Source: Acidimicrobiia bacterium
GTDB taxonomy: Bacteria; Actinomycetota; Acidimicrobiia; Acidimicrobiales; Poriferisodalaceae
NCBI GenBank assembly: GCA_022827265.1
Contig: JAJDTF010000099.1
Coordinates: 1-64,000 of the forward strand
Reading direction: 5' to 3'
Length of the DNA stretch: 64,000 bases
Made by a program: the position numbers and the translations under genes. The notes below the pieces were generated by a model. That model was not told where the DNA came from. It saw nothing but the letters and a program-made list of their open reading frames with translations, and made no database searches. Below, piece by piece: positions 1 through 8,099 of the stretch (positions are counted from its first letter, which is position 1; every line of letters starts with the position of its first letter).

Positions 1-1
1 G

Positions 2-3000
2 TCGCTGTCCTGGGCCGCCACCGGCGGCGCGAAGATCGACAGCCAGACCCAGGCCAAGACCCAGACCGCAGCGCCCAGCGCCACGCCGGTCGTGTACTCG
101 CGCACCGGCACCGCTGCTGTGTCGTGCACCGCGGACGGCACGGTCACCCTTACCGCCACCGCCGGAACTCACACCCGCACCGTCACCGTCGCTGTCGCCT
201 GCGGCCAGCCGACGCCTGATGTCGACTGCGACGACCCGCTCGGCACCCTGCCCGAAGGCACCACCAGCCGCAGCGGCACGATCACAGCAGACAGCAAGTG
301 CACCACGGCGCATCGAGGCCGTGCGGGCACCTACTACACGCGCCGTCACACGTTCACGCTGTCAGGCCCTGCGCAGGTCACCGTCGACGTCGGCAACGAC
401 CCCGCCAACACGGCCAAGCTCGACACGTACCTGATCCTGCTCGACGGCCACAGCACCGCGGGCAAGGCGAACGCCCGCAACGACGACGGCGGGCCCAGCA
501 CCGACAGCCGCATCGCCAAGAAGCTCCCCCCAGGCGACTACACCGTCGAGGCCACCACCTACCGCTCCGCCGCTGCGGGCCGCTACCTGCTCACAGCAAA
601 GGCCGTCCACGACCGCAAAGCCGCCATCGCTGGGCTGGCCGACACGACCGAGACGGGCTTGGGCGAAGTCACCGTCACAGCGCCGTTCACCGTCGAGCCC
701 GCCACAGCCGCCTGCACCGCCAGCCCCGCCACAGCCATGGTTGTCGACGGCACCGGCGCAGCGGACCGCACCCTCACAGCGGGTGTCGTCGCGCCGGGCA
801 GCCTCACGGCGACGGTGACCTGCGCTGCGCCCGGCCACGGCGCAGCGAAACGAACAGTGACATTGACTGCCGAGCTCGCGACCGGTGTCATCGCCATCGG
901 CGCGCGGGCAGCCGACGACGGCGAATGCAAAACCGTGACACCGGTGCCTGACGGCGCCGATGCCGCCTATGTCTGCGACATGGCCCGAGGCGGCGGCTTC
1001 GAGATCGAAGCAGAAGCCACCGCCACATCCGCAGCGCTCACCGTGGCTTGGGCCGCCAGCGGCGGCGTGACCGTCCACAGCCAGTCCCAAGGCACGGTCA
1101 CGGCGGTAGTCGGCCCCGACAGCACCGTCCTGCACCGCAGAACCGCCACAGCGACGCTGAACTGCACCGCCGACGGCAGCGCCACCGCCACGGCCACTCT
1201 TGGTGCCAGCGCCAAGACCGTGCACGTGACCGTCAACTGTCTCACACCAGTCGCCGTCACCGGCCTTGCCGACGCGGGCCAGACCGGCACCGGCCAGGTC
1301 ACCGTCACCGCGCCGTTCACCGTGGAGCCCGCCGGAGCCGACTGCACCGCCAGCCCCGCCGCAGCCACCGTCGCTGCGGGGACCGGCGCGGCAGACCGCG
1401 CTCTCACAGCCGCCGTCGCTGCGCCGGGCAGCCTGGCCGTCACCGTCGCCTGCGAGGCTGACGGCTATGCCGACACGACACAGGCTGTCACCCTCACCGC
1501 CAAGCTCGCGGCCAGCGTCGCCACCATTGGCGCCCGCGCCATCGACGGCGGCGACTGCAAAGCCGCCGACACGGTGCCTGACGGCGCTGATGTGGCCTAT
1601 ACATGCACCATGGCGCGAGGCGGCGACTTCGAGATCGAAGCCGAGACCACCGCCACAGCCGCCGCGCTGACTGTGGCCTGGGCGGCGACCGGCGGCACCG
1701 CCGTCAAGACCCAGACCCAACGCACCGCCACGGCCGCAGTCGGCCCCGACGGCACCGTCCTGTACCGCCGCACCGCCACAGCAACCTTGAACTGCACCGC
1801 GAACGGCACCGCCACCGCAACCGCCGCTCTCGGCGACAGCACCAAGACCGCGCACGTCACCGTCAACTGCCTCACGCCGGTCACCATCGGCGGCCTCGTA
1901 GACACCGCCAAGACCGGCACCGGGCAGGTCACCGTCACCGCTGCGTTCACTGTCACGCCCGCGACCGCTGCATGCACTACCGAGCCGAGCACTGCGTCGG
2001 TCGCCGAGGGCAGCAACGGCAAGCGCACCCTCACCGCGAAGCTCGACGCGCCCGCCAGCATCGCCGTCACAGTCACCTGCGGCCAGAACGGCTGGGCGGC
2101 GACATCGCAGACCGCCGCACTCACCGCCGCTCTGCCGTGCGGCGATCATCTCGGCCGGCTGCGCAGCGGCCGGGTCAGCCGCAGCGGCGCCATCGCGGCT
2201 GATGCGGCGTGCACCACCACACATCGCGGCAGCGGCACGTTCTACGCACGCCGGCACACCTTCACAATCGGCAGCCCCGGCTGGGTCACCGTCAACCTCA
2301 AGAACTCGACAGCCAACAGCACCAGACTCGACACGTACCTGATCCTGCTCAAAGGCACCGGCGCCGCAGCCACCGTCATCGACGAGGACGACGACGACGG
2401 CCACCGCAACGACAGCCGCCTCACCGACACCTTTCTCCAGCCCGGCACCTACACCATCGAAGCCACCACCTATTACCAATACAGTCCCAGCTATCCGACA
2501 CGTTCAACCGGTGATTACGCTCTCACCGTAGCCATGCGTTATCAAGTACCGCAGCATTGTGTGGTTTCACTGCAATCGTCATCGAAGACGGATTGGAGCC
2601 AACGCTGGGGCAAGCTGACGCACGAGAGCAACTGGTCGACTGGGTGTATATCAAATCGTTCGCCGGGTTCTGCAGCGAAATATTTTCATCTGGAGATCAC
2701 TGTGCCCAATCCAGATGAGAACACTCTGCCAGTCCAGTTCTGGTCGACGACGCGACCTGAGGTGGACATGTTTTTGTCACGAGGCAGTGACCCGAATAGC
2801 GCGGTTCCGGTGAATTTTGGAGGGGATCCAGCCGGTGTCATCAAGAATACGAAAGCCTATGCACTCTCACCCGGAAGTTATATCCTTGAGGTGGTGACTC
2901 GGCAGCCCTATAGTCATCTTCGGGACAAGGCATTAGCATTCTATGTCCAGCTCCCCTCACCAGCAAAGCAGTATTTTGAAGTTAAGCGTCTCGGAGCAAC

Positions 3001-3475
3001 TGGAAACGTTGCCGGGACGCTGAAACTTGCTGAGTTTATTTCAACCAAGAGTAGTAGCCAAACTCACTTCCCATACCTCAACTGGACCGACGATGGGTGC
3101 TCTAACTCACCAGACACTCAAGAATTCAAACTGTGGCGAGAAGTCGCCTATCTTCAATTCAAACTGGTGGACACGCGTGTTGTGCCGTACTATGAAGGCT
3201 GCGCACGGCACGACTTCAACTATCGTAACTTAGCGCGAATTCAACATCGAGTAGATGGTCGGTTCTTTAGTTGGATTAAGGCTACTAAGGATGATGCAGA
3301 CGACCGTCTGCGCACCGATTTGCGGACGCTGTGCGCGCAACATATACACGAGACAGAATGGGCAGATGATCGAGAGCAATGCTATGGCCGTGCGCAGCTC
3401 TATTATCGAGCGGTAGCATTGTTGGCGTCGTTGTCAAGCGGCAACCCTGACACGCCTATAGGTCCTGTTCCATGA
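2..3475 (+). CDS. Secreted repeat protein with C-terminal phospholipase A2 domain (5' partial)
   Basis: The frame is open at base 2 and its first 60 residues already match the second half of the internal repeat, so the true start lies outside the window. Order: half repeat; PPC-like beta-sandwich (about nt 227-613); two complete 210-residue Thr/Ala-rich Ig-like repeats (620-1249, 1250-1879); a partial third repeat (1880-2135); a second PPC-like domain (2138-2536); a divergent third one (about 2555-2970); then a prokaryotic-type phospholipase A2 domain. The PLA2 call rests on DGCSNSPD (3092-3115, calcium loop), CARHDFNYRN (3200-3229, catalytic His-Asp) and a downstream DDRLRTDLRTLC helix. PLA2 cleaves the sn-2 acyl ester of phospholipids. 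Paired cysteines imply an exported protein. From about nt 2480 the DNA becomes much less GC-rich than the repeats, so the enzymatic tip looks exchanged. Domain call fairly secure; role (toxin or host interaction) is inference. Confidence 0.85.
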   Translation, partial: SLSWAATGGAKIDSQTQAKTQTAAPSATPVVYSRTGTAAVSCTADGTVTLTATAGTHTRTVTVAVACGQPTPDVDCDDPLGTLPEGTTSRSGTITADSKCTTAHRGRAGTYYTRRHTFTLSGPAQVTVDVGNDPANTAKLDTYLILLDGHSTAGKANARNDDGGPSTDSRIAKKLPPGDYTVEATTYRSAAAGRYLLTAKAVHDRKAAIAGLADTTETGLGEVTVTAPFTVEPATAACTASPATAMVVDGTGAADRTLTAGVVAPGSLTATVTCAAPGHGAAKRTVTLTAELATGVIAIGARAADDGECKTVTPVPDGADAAYVCDMARGGGFEIEAEATATSAALTVAWAASGGVTVHSQSQGTVTAVVGPDSTVLHRRTATATLNCTADGSATATATLGASAKTVHVTVNCLTPVAVTGLADAGQTGTGQVTVTAPFTVEPAGADCTASPAAATVAAGTGAADRALTAAVAAPGSLAVTVACEADGYADTTQAVTLTAKLAASVATIGARAIDGGDCKAADTVPDGADVAYTCTMARGGDFEIEAETTATAAALTVAWAATGGTAVKTQTQRTATAAVGPDGTVLYRRTATATLNCTANGTATATAALGDSTKTAHVTVNCLTPVTIGGLVDTAKTGTGQVTVTAAFTVTPATAACTTEPSTASVAEGSNGKRTLTAKLDAPASIAVTVTCGQNGWAATSQTAALTAALPCGDHLGRLRSGRVSRSGAIAADAACTTTHRGSGTFYARRHTFTIGSPGWVTVNLKNSTANSTRLDTYLILLKGTGAAATVIDEDDDDGHRNDSRLTDTFLQPGTYTIEATTYYQYSPSYPTRSTGDYALTVAMRYQVPQHCVVSLQSSSKTDWSQRWGKLTHESNWSTGCISNRSPGSAAKYFHLEITVPNPDENTLPVQFWSTTRPEVDMFLSRGSDPNSAVPVNFGGDPAGVIKNTKAYALSPGSYILEVVTRQPYSHLRDKALAFYVQLPSPAKQYFEVKRLGATGNVAGTLKLAEFISTKSSSQTHFPYLNWTDDGCSNSPDTQEFKLWREVAYLQFKLVDTRVVPYYEGCARHDFNYRNLARIQHRVDGRFFSWIKATKDDADDRLRTDLRTLCAQHIHETEWADDREQCYGRAQLYYRAVALLASLSSGNPDTPIGPVP
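620..2135 (+). repeat. 630-bp in-frame tandem repeats encoding Ig-like modules
   Basis: Two complete units start at 620 and 1250 and a truncated third at 1880, giving an exact 630-bp (210-residue) period. Each unit opens with a GLAD/GLVD-like segment, carries TVTAPFTVEP and MARGG motifs and ends in TVNCLTP. The stretch from base 2 to about 210 matches the end of the same unit. Units differ at many third positions and some residues, so they are diverged duplications rather than fresh copies. Confidence 0.85.
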
Positions 3476-4353
3476 CTTGGCGACCTGTGGGTGGATATGG
3501 GACGGCCGATGTAACGAGGAACCGATCTACAGCTAGCGCCAATAGGCGCGAGCCCGGGCTCCGCGTGAAATTAATATTGCTGGCGGCCATGGTATCGCTG
3601 ATCAGTTGCGATAGGGATGCATCGATCCCAGTTCGCGGCGCGGATGACCTGGCACCATCTACCACCGACTCCCCTACTCGAAGCAACTATGAAGTGGCTT
3701 TTGCTGTACAAACAAAGCCGACACCAAGCGAAGAGGATAATCGTGAGTTTACCGGGGGCTTCGCTGGGTCAGGAACACTACGAATGCCAACACCGGTGTA
3801 CGAGAAGTCTCCGATACAAGAGATGCTCAGTGAACCGGCTCGGATGATATCTGCCTCAACATTGCTCGACGACTTGATACCTGTGTTGACTTACATTGAA
3901 TTCCAAGTTGGCTATGCCGCAGAAGATGACTTGAACTCGGCAATAGACCAGTGGCTATCGAAGTACTCGAATGGTAGTCTACATTCGATTAGCAATGAAT
4001 GGTTGATCGGTTTGCTTTTTGCGATCGAGAGTCCAAATGGGTTCGACAAACAATTGGCCAAACTACGAACAATCGGCATATATCGTGGTGAGTGTATGTT
4101 CGAATCAGGTTTTGATCCTGAATCATTGAGCTATGAACGGCAAGCTTATCTGAAGGCAGCAAGCGCTCTCGGCTATTCCGAGCAAGCCGCATTGCAGGTA
4201 CTGCGTGCCTGCGATTCTATGGTAAATCAGAATCGTACTGCGATAGCGGCAGATTATTTTGCCGTCAATCGGCATGTGTACATTGATGCCATATATGATT
4301 ATGCGGCGCGATCAGGAATACCAGGGTCTTTCGGTATTGTGCTTGTCGAATGA
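3472..4353 (+). CDS. Putative lipoprotein, low-GC, downstream of the PLA2 protein
   Basis: The longest frame begins with an ATG overlapping the upstream stop (ATGA), suggesting translational coupling. A second in-frame start, GTG at 3565, would give a textbook lipoprotein signal (VKLILLAAMVSLISC) with lipobox LISC; the protein would then be anchored outside the membrane. The mature part (about 240 residues) is largely helical-looking and I do not recognise a family. Base composition is well below the window average, like the end of the preceding gene and the next gene. Position directly after a PLA2 tip makes an immunity or accessory role possible, but nothing in the sequence proves it. No convincing Shine-Dalgarno precedes either start. 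Confidence 0.7.
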   Translation: MTWRPVGGYGTADVTRNRSTASANRREPGLRVKLILLAAMVSLISCDRDASIPVRGADDLAPSTTDSPTRSNYEVAFAVQTKPTPSEEDNREFTGGFAGSGTLRMPTPVYEKSPIQEMLSEPARMISASTLLDDLIPVLTYIEFQVGYAAEDDLNSAIDQWLSKYSNGSLHSISNEWLIGLLFAIESPNGFDKQLAKLRTIGIYRGECMFESGFDPESLSYERQAYLKAASALGYSEQAALQVLRACDSMVNQNRTAIAADYFAVNRHVYIDAIYDYAARSGIPGSFGIVLVE

Positions 4354-4994
4354 CCTGCGCAGTGGTTCGCAATTTCGGTATGTCATCACGGAGTGTGCTG
4401 TGGCGTCGGCTTTGGGCGCGTGCTCTTGATCTATTGTTTGCAGGGATCAGCACCTATCTGCCCATGTTTCTCCTGTTCCTAGCTGTGGCAGTGTTTGGCT
4501 TTAACCCATTCGACTCGGGCACAAATGTGCTGGGAACGATTTGGCTCCTCGTGTCCAGCGTTGGTATGGTCATGGCTCTTGTCTTTGAGGCTTGGATGCT
4601 TTCACGCGTGGGCCACACACCCGGAAAACGTATCCTGCATATCAGAGTGAGTGATGCTGGTGACGACGCTTTGCCTTCATTCTATCAAGCCTTGGTACGG
4701 TCGGCAGTGCCGATAGCGTCCGCTGCCGTCGGTGCTCTGTTCGGGATAGTTGCAGCTATGTATTTGAAGGTGCCGGCTGTTGAGGAGAGCGGCATCATTA
4801 TTGTTGTAGGCTGCGGTGGTGTAGCTTGGTTGTTGATATATTTGTCATCGGCTTTTGATTCGGAGGGCCGTGGATGGCATGACAAAGCTGCTGTTACGGT
4901 TGCGGTGACGAGCATCCCGAGAGTTAGTCGGCGGATAGATGATGAGATGAACCAACGGTGGAAAGACTATCTTCACCGCGCCCCAAAGGCGTGA
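4350..4994 (+). CDS. RDD family membrane protein
   Basis: RDD hallmarks are visible: the opening WRRLWARALDLLFAG with Arg and Asp in the first helix, and GHTPGKRILHIRV after the second helix. About four hydrophobic helices follow (residues roughly 20-45, 55-80, 110-140 and 145-170). The family is an integral-membrane group of mostly unknown function, some linked to ion transport or stress. The start ATG overlaps the stop of the lipoprotein gene (ATGA); ATG 4380 is an alternative that begins just before the RDD helix. It is the third gene of an apparent three-gene operon closed by the hairpin at 5011-5037 and shares its lowered GC content. Confidence 0.8.
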   Translation: MTCAVVRNFGMSSRSVLWRRLWARALDLLFAGISTYLPMFLLFLAVAVFGFNPFDSGTNVLGTIWLLVSSVGMVMALVFEAWMLSRVGHTPGKRILHIRVSDAGDDALPSFYQALVRSAVPIASAAVGALFGIVAAMYLKVPAVEESGIIIVVGCGGVAWLLIYLSSAFDSEGRGWHDKAAVTVAVTSIPRVSRRIDDEMNQRWKDYLHRAPKA

Positions 4995-5010
4995 AGAAGG
5001 ATGGTGCGAT

Positions 5011-5037
5011 AGCTTGCCGCGCGGCGCGCGGCAAGCT
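5011..5037 (+). terminator. Strong hairpin ending the PLA2-lipoprotein-RDD operon
   Basis: AGCTTGCCGCGC (5011-5022) and its exact reverse complement (5026-5037) flank a three-base loop, a perfect 12-bp stem 17 bases after the RDD stop. No uridine run follows, which is common for terminators in GC-rich actinobacteria. Confidence 0.6.
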
Positions 5038-5147
5038 TGGCTAAATTAGGCGGCTTCGGTCGGACAATGGAACGGCCGCGGCAGGAATTCAAGACCTTGC
5101 CACAGCATCTATAGGAATATCTACTTCGAAGACGGATCGCCAAGGCA

Positions 5148-5219
5148 CTGTCAGACACTCCCTTGTCAAGTGATGCGGTGAGGCGGGGGACACTCCGGCG
5201 CTTTCGTGTCATGGGGCGG
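5148..5219. repeat. Left copy of direct repeat bordering the ATPase island
   Basis: CTGTCAGACACTCCCTTGTC (from 5148) and TGTCATGGGGCGG (5207-5219) are the two halves of a sequence that occurs uninterrupted at 7114-7142, with two mismatches in the first half. In this copy about 36 bases separate the halves. The second half supplies the stop codon of the prepilin-peptidase remnant. Confidence 0.6.
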
Positions 5220-5461
5220 TGCCGTGTGCGGCGAGGCGTGTGAGAGTGATGAACGCTGTGCCTGCTGCGACGCTCAGCAGGTGTTCGGGGCGACCGTATG
5301 CGACCGATGCGAGCGTCAGCAGCACGGCGGCTGTCCAGCAGGCTGTTCTCGATATGCGTCGTTCGCGCAGGTCGGTGACGGCGGCGTGTGCGGCCAGCAG
5401 CGCCCATGTGCCTGCGGCTGCCCATACCGATGCCGTTCCCAGCCAGCGCGCCGCTGTCACC
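5209..5461 (-). pseudogene. Prepilin-peptidase-like remnant (A24 family N-terminal half)
   Basis: Read from GTG 5461 this gives 83 residues: a hydrophobic helix, then HAAVTDLRERRIS, then another hydrophobic segment ending GRPEHLLSVAAGTAF. The Asp-Leu-Arg-x-Arg-Arg-Ile element resembles the first catalytic-Asp region of type IV prepilin peptidases (TadV/CpaA type), which process pilin signal peptides in the membrane. The second catalytic motif GxGD is missing; the frame ends exactly where the repeat half at 5207-5219 begins. I read it as a truncated remnant, perhaps broken by recombination at the repeat. Upstream coding sequence to 5709 in the same frame looks non-coding. No neighbouring pilus genes are present. 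It could also be a short unrelated membrane protein. Confidence 0.35.
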
Positions 5462-5731
5462 CGGTCATCATGACCGCTCTGTCGCAACTGCCAGCGCAGT
5501 CTCGGGCTTCGGGACTGTCGGACGCTCGATGAGCGCTCACAGGGATCGCCAGCAGGACGAGCTCGCCTCCTGAGGCTTCTCCGCAGCGCATGCATCTGCA
5601 CGCCTCCGACCTTCTTCGCTCCAGCCAGCACCTGTAGAGCGCCGTTCGGGGCGCGGCCGGAGCCAGTCGTACAGCGCTTCGCGGCAGCGGTGGAAGCCCG
5701 GTGCTGCACTGCGCCGGTGGCGAGTCAAGGA

Positions 5732-6964
5732 TCAGTTCGGTGGGGGAGGTTCCTCGGGGAATCTGGCGACGGTCCGCCGCACCCACGGCGCTATTGCAGG
5801 GTGGGCAAGCCTGAGCCGGCCTCGTCCGCTGGGACTGACCATGCCTGACAGCAGCAGTCGTCTGCGATAGGCGCTGGCGCTGGAATGGCCGATACCGGCT
5901 GTCTCGCAGATCTCGGCGACTCGCGGCGTGCTGTCGGTGTCGGCTAGGGCGGACATGGCGGCCAGGAAGCGTTTGTCGGTGTCTGACAGGCTCAGCCAGG
6001 TCGGCGCGAGCAGATGATCTTCCAGCGATTCGCCGGCTTGTGCTGCGGCCGAGCGTGCGTGTCGCGCGGTGATGGTGTTGCCCGGGCCGCCTGCTGCGCG
6101 CCACATCTTGTCGCCCACGAGCTGCAGCATGTACGGATGGCCGCCGACCGCTGCGGCGGCGATGTCGAGCGCGTCCGGCTCGATATGCCCCCCGTGGGCG
6201 CGGATCGGTTCTTGCAGGCCACGGCGCGACTGGGGCTCCGACAGCGGGCTCAGCCGGTGGATGGCGAGGCGTTGCAGGAACGTCGACTTGCGGTCTGCCA
6301 GCAGTGTCTCAGTGATGTACGGCAGCGCCGCGCCGACGAACACGAGGCCTCTCCGCTCGCGCTTGGCGATGTGCTGCATGTACGAGCCGAGCTGGCGAGC
6401 CTTGGCCAGCGGAATCGCGTGCATCTCGTCCATCGTGAGCAGCACCCGGGAACCAGATTCGGCGGCGACGCTGGCGAGATGGCTCAGATCGCGTCTCAAG
6501 TCGTCGCCGTATCTCGTCCGCCTCGGCTCGGGGGCTTCGGAAACCGACAGAGCCGCTGACAGGCCGCCGATGCCGACGCTCATTCCCGATACGCGCCGCT
6601 CAGCGGGTTCGCCTTGTGCTTGCGCCCACGATTCCAGCGCCCGGCAGACTTCCTTGTGAGTCTCGGCGATCGGATCACCATCGGTGCCAGAGACCGCGAC
6701 CACCAGCCATCCGCGCTCGGCTCGGGCGGCGTCTTCGATCTCGTTGAGCACGACGGTCTTGCCGAGCCCTCGCGGGGCAAGCAGCACGTTCGTCGCTCCC
6801 TCACTGGCGGGGTCGCCAGCCAGCGAGGCGCACACCGTGCGGATGAGTTCGTCCCTGCCTACCAGGCACGGCGGCGTGCTCCCGAAGCCAGGAGTGAACG
6901 GCACAGCGTCGAGCGCGTCGGCCTCGTCGGGGAAATAGCGAGGTCGCTGCGGGTCCATGCGCAC
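5732..6964 (-). CDS. AAA-type ATPase with C-terminal winged-helix region
   Basis: Walker A is APRGLGKT near residue 65 and Walker B is LLTMDEMH near residue 180. The core resembles the archaeal-ATPase/AAA_16 class that is widespread in actinobacterial accessory regions. After the lid comes a helix-turn-helix-like end (SDTDKRFLAAMSAL onward) rich in basic residues, which suggests DNA or partner binding. The ATG at 6958 (MDPQRPRYF) is preferred over GTG 6964: a TAGACT -10-like hexamer occupies 6970-6965 with a six-base gap to that ATG, consistent with a leaderless transcript. It stands alone between direct repeats at 5148 and 7114. Real function unknown; candidates include mobile-element partition or a signalling switch. 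Confidence 0.75.
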   Translation of the reverse strand: MRMDPQRPRYFPDEADALDAVPFTPGFGSTPPCLVGRDELIRTVCASLAGDPASEGATNVLLAPRGLGKTVVLNEIEDAARAERGWLVVAVSGTDGDPIAETHKEVCRALESWAQAQGEPAERRVSGMSVGIGGLSAALSVSEAPEPRRTRYGDDLRRDLSHLASVAAESGSRVLLTMDEMHAIPLAKARQLGSYMQHIAKRERRGLVFVGAALPYITETLLADRKSTFLQRLAIHRLSPLSEPQSRRGLQEPIRAHGGHIEPDALDIAAAAVGGHPYMLQLVGDKMWRAAGGPGNTITARHARSAAAQAGESLEDHLLAPTWLSLSDTDKRFLAAMSALADTDSTPRVAEICETAGIGHSSASAYRRRLLLSGMVSPSGRGRLRLAHPAIAPWVRRTVARFPEEPPPPN

Positions 6965-7009
6965 AGTCTATGCTCCGCAACGCCCTTCTTTCTTTTTCTT
7001 CCTCATATT

Positions 7010-7025
7010 CACAGTTTTCACTGTG
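7010..7025. promoter_or_regulatory. AT-rich palindrome upstream of the ATPase gene
   Basis: CACAGT-TTTC-ACTGTG is a perfect 6-bp inverted repeat in a conspicuously AT-rich stretch (about 6985-7040), 52 bases upstream of the ATPase ATG on the minus strand. On the plus strand it is followed by TTATTTTT, so it could instead be a Rho-independent terminator for plus-strand transcription. Operator or terminator cannot be decided from sequence. Confidence 0.4.
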
Positions 7026-7113
7026 TTATTTTTCATCAGTGAGTGCCGGTCGGCAACGGGCGACATCGAACCGTAGCCAGCTCGGCACCGGATGCTGCTC
7101 TGCGGGGATGGGT

Positions 7114-7142
7114 CTGTCAGACGCTCCCTTGTCATGGGGCGG
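7114..7142. repeat. Right copy of direct repeat bordering the ATPase island
   Basis: CTGTCAGACGCTCCCTTGTC followed by ATGGGGCGG matches the sequence at 5148-5170 (two mismatches in 22) and 5207-5219, in the same orientation. Same-direction copies about 2 kb apart, enclosing the ATPase and the peptidase remnant, fit an integration or recombination footprint. Confidence 0.6.
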
Positions 7143-7202
7143 CGATGTGTGGGGTCGGCAGCGCTGCTGAGCTCATTCCCGGTATTGCGCGGCGTTTGCG
7201 CC

Positions 7203-8042
7203 CTATGGCTCGCTCGTCGGCGCGACTTCAGGCCAGTCGGGCAGCCGACGTTCGGTCAAGGCGCGGACGCCTTCGAGGTAGTCCGGGCTGGGAATCATCT
7301 GGTTGAGCAGTCGATCCGATTCGGAGACGGCAGTGCCCACGTCGCGGTGCTGGTCCAGGTAGATCTGCCGCTTCGTCGTGGCCAGCGAGCTGGGAGCGAC
7401 CCGGGCGGCCATGTCATACGCGTACTCGTAGACGCGATCCATGAGCTCGGAGGCCTCGACGATCTCGTTGAACAGGCCCCAGCCGTCGGTGTCGACGGCC
7501 AGGAACTTGCGGCTCGACAGCAGCAGGTCGTTGGACCGCGTGATGCCGACGAGACGGGGAAGCACCCATGAGAGTCCGAACTCTGCGGGCAGCCCCAGCG
7601 GCCCGTGGGCGGCCGTGAGCTTGGCATCCGGTGCTGCGAAGCGCAGGTCGCAATAGCAGGCCAGAACCAGCCCAGCGCCCGCCGCTGCACCGTTCACCGC
7701 CGCGATCGTCACCGTCTCCAGCGCCATCATGAACGCGAAGTTCTGGTCGAACTCGGGTGCCACGCCATAGCCCGGCATTGCCAGATCGGCCGATGTGCCG
7801 GGGTCGTAGCCACCTTTTTCGCTGTGGCCCTCCAAGGCTTGGGTGTCGGCGCCCACACAGAAGTCGCGTCCCTCGCCGGTGATCACGACGACGCGGACCC
7901 CCGCATCCTGCTCCGCCTGCTCCAGCACCCAGCGCACCTCGGTGTGCATCCGACCGGTCCAAGCGTTGCGGCGATGCGGGCGTGACAGCGTCAGCGTCGC
8001 GACCGGACCCTCGACGGAGTACGTCGTTGCCTTCAGCTCCAT
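7203..8042 (-). CDS. Enoyl-CoA hydratase/isomerase (crotonase) family protein
   Basis: A 279-residue crotonase-fold protein. FCVGAD near residue 63 and NGAAAGAGL near residue 118 form the oxyanion hole, and LPAEFGLSWVLPRLVG around residue 155 carries the glutamate expected for hydration of 2-enoyl-CoA. A Shine-Dalgarno-like AGAGGGA precedes the ATG. The family hydrates enoyl-CoA esters in fatty-acid or side-chain degradation; exact substrate cannot be told. The next gene on the same strand, cysQ, lies 57 bases upstream, so they may be cotranscribed. A CaiB-type CoA enzyme occurs 13 kb away. Confidence 0.88.
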   Translation of the reverse strand: MELKATTYSVEGPVATLTLSRPHRRNAWTGRMHTEVRWVLEQAEQDAGVRVVVITGEGRDFCVGADTQALEGHSEKGGYDPGTSADLAMPGYGVAPEFDQNFAFMMALETVTIAAVNGAAAGAGLVLACYCDLRFAAPDAKLTAAHGPLGLPAEFGLSWVLPRLVGITRSNDLLLSSRKFLAVDTDGWGLFNEIVEASELMDRVYEYAYDMAARVAPSSLATTKRQIYLDQHRDVGTAVSESDRLLNQMIPSPDYLEGVRALTERRLPDWPEVAPTSEP

Positions 8043-8099
8043 GTGTCCCTCTCGGCGGCCCTTAAGCCTCGCCTTCGATGCTGTGTCTCATTGGTGATC

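Noticed and set aside
362-2479. 705-codon open frame on the minus strand opposite the repeat protein
   Set aside because: It is a frame opened by high GC and the repeated codons of the plus-strand gene; its product is Gly/Ala/Arg low-complexity without a domain.
5206-5532. Plus-strand 108-codon frame opposite the prepilin-peptidase remnant
   Set aside because: Cys/Gly/Arg-rich translation without structure; the minus strand gives the hydrophobic, family-like sequence.
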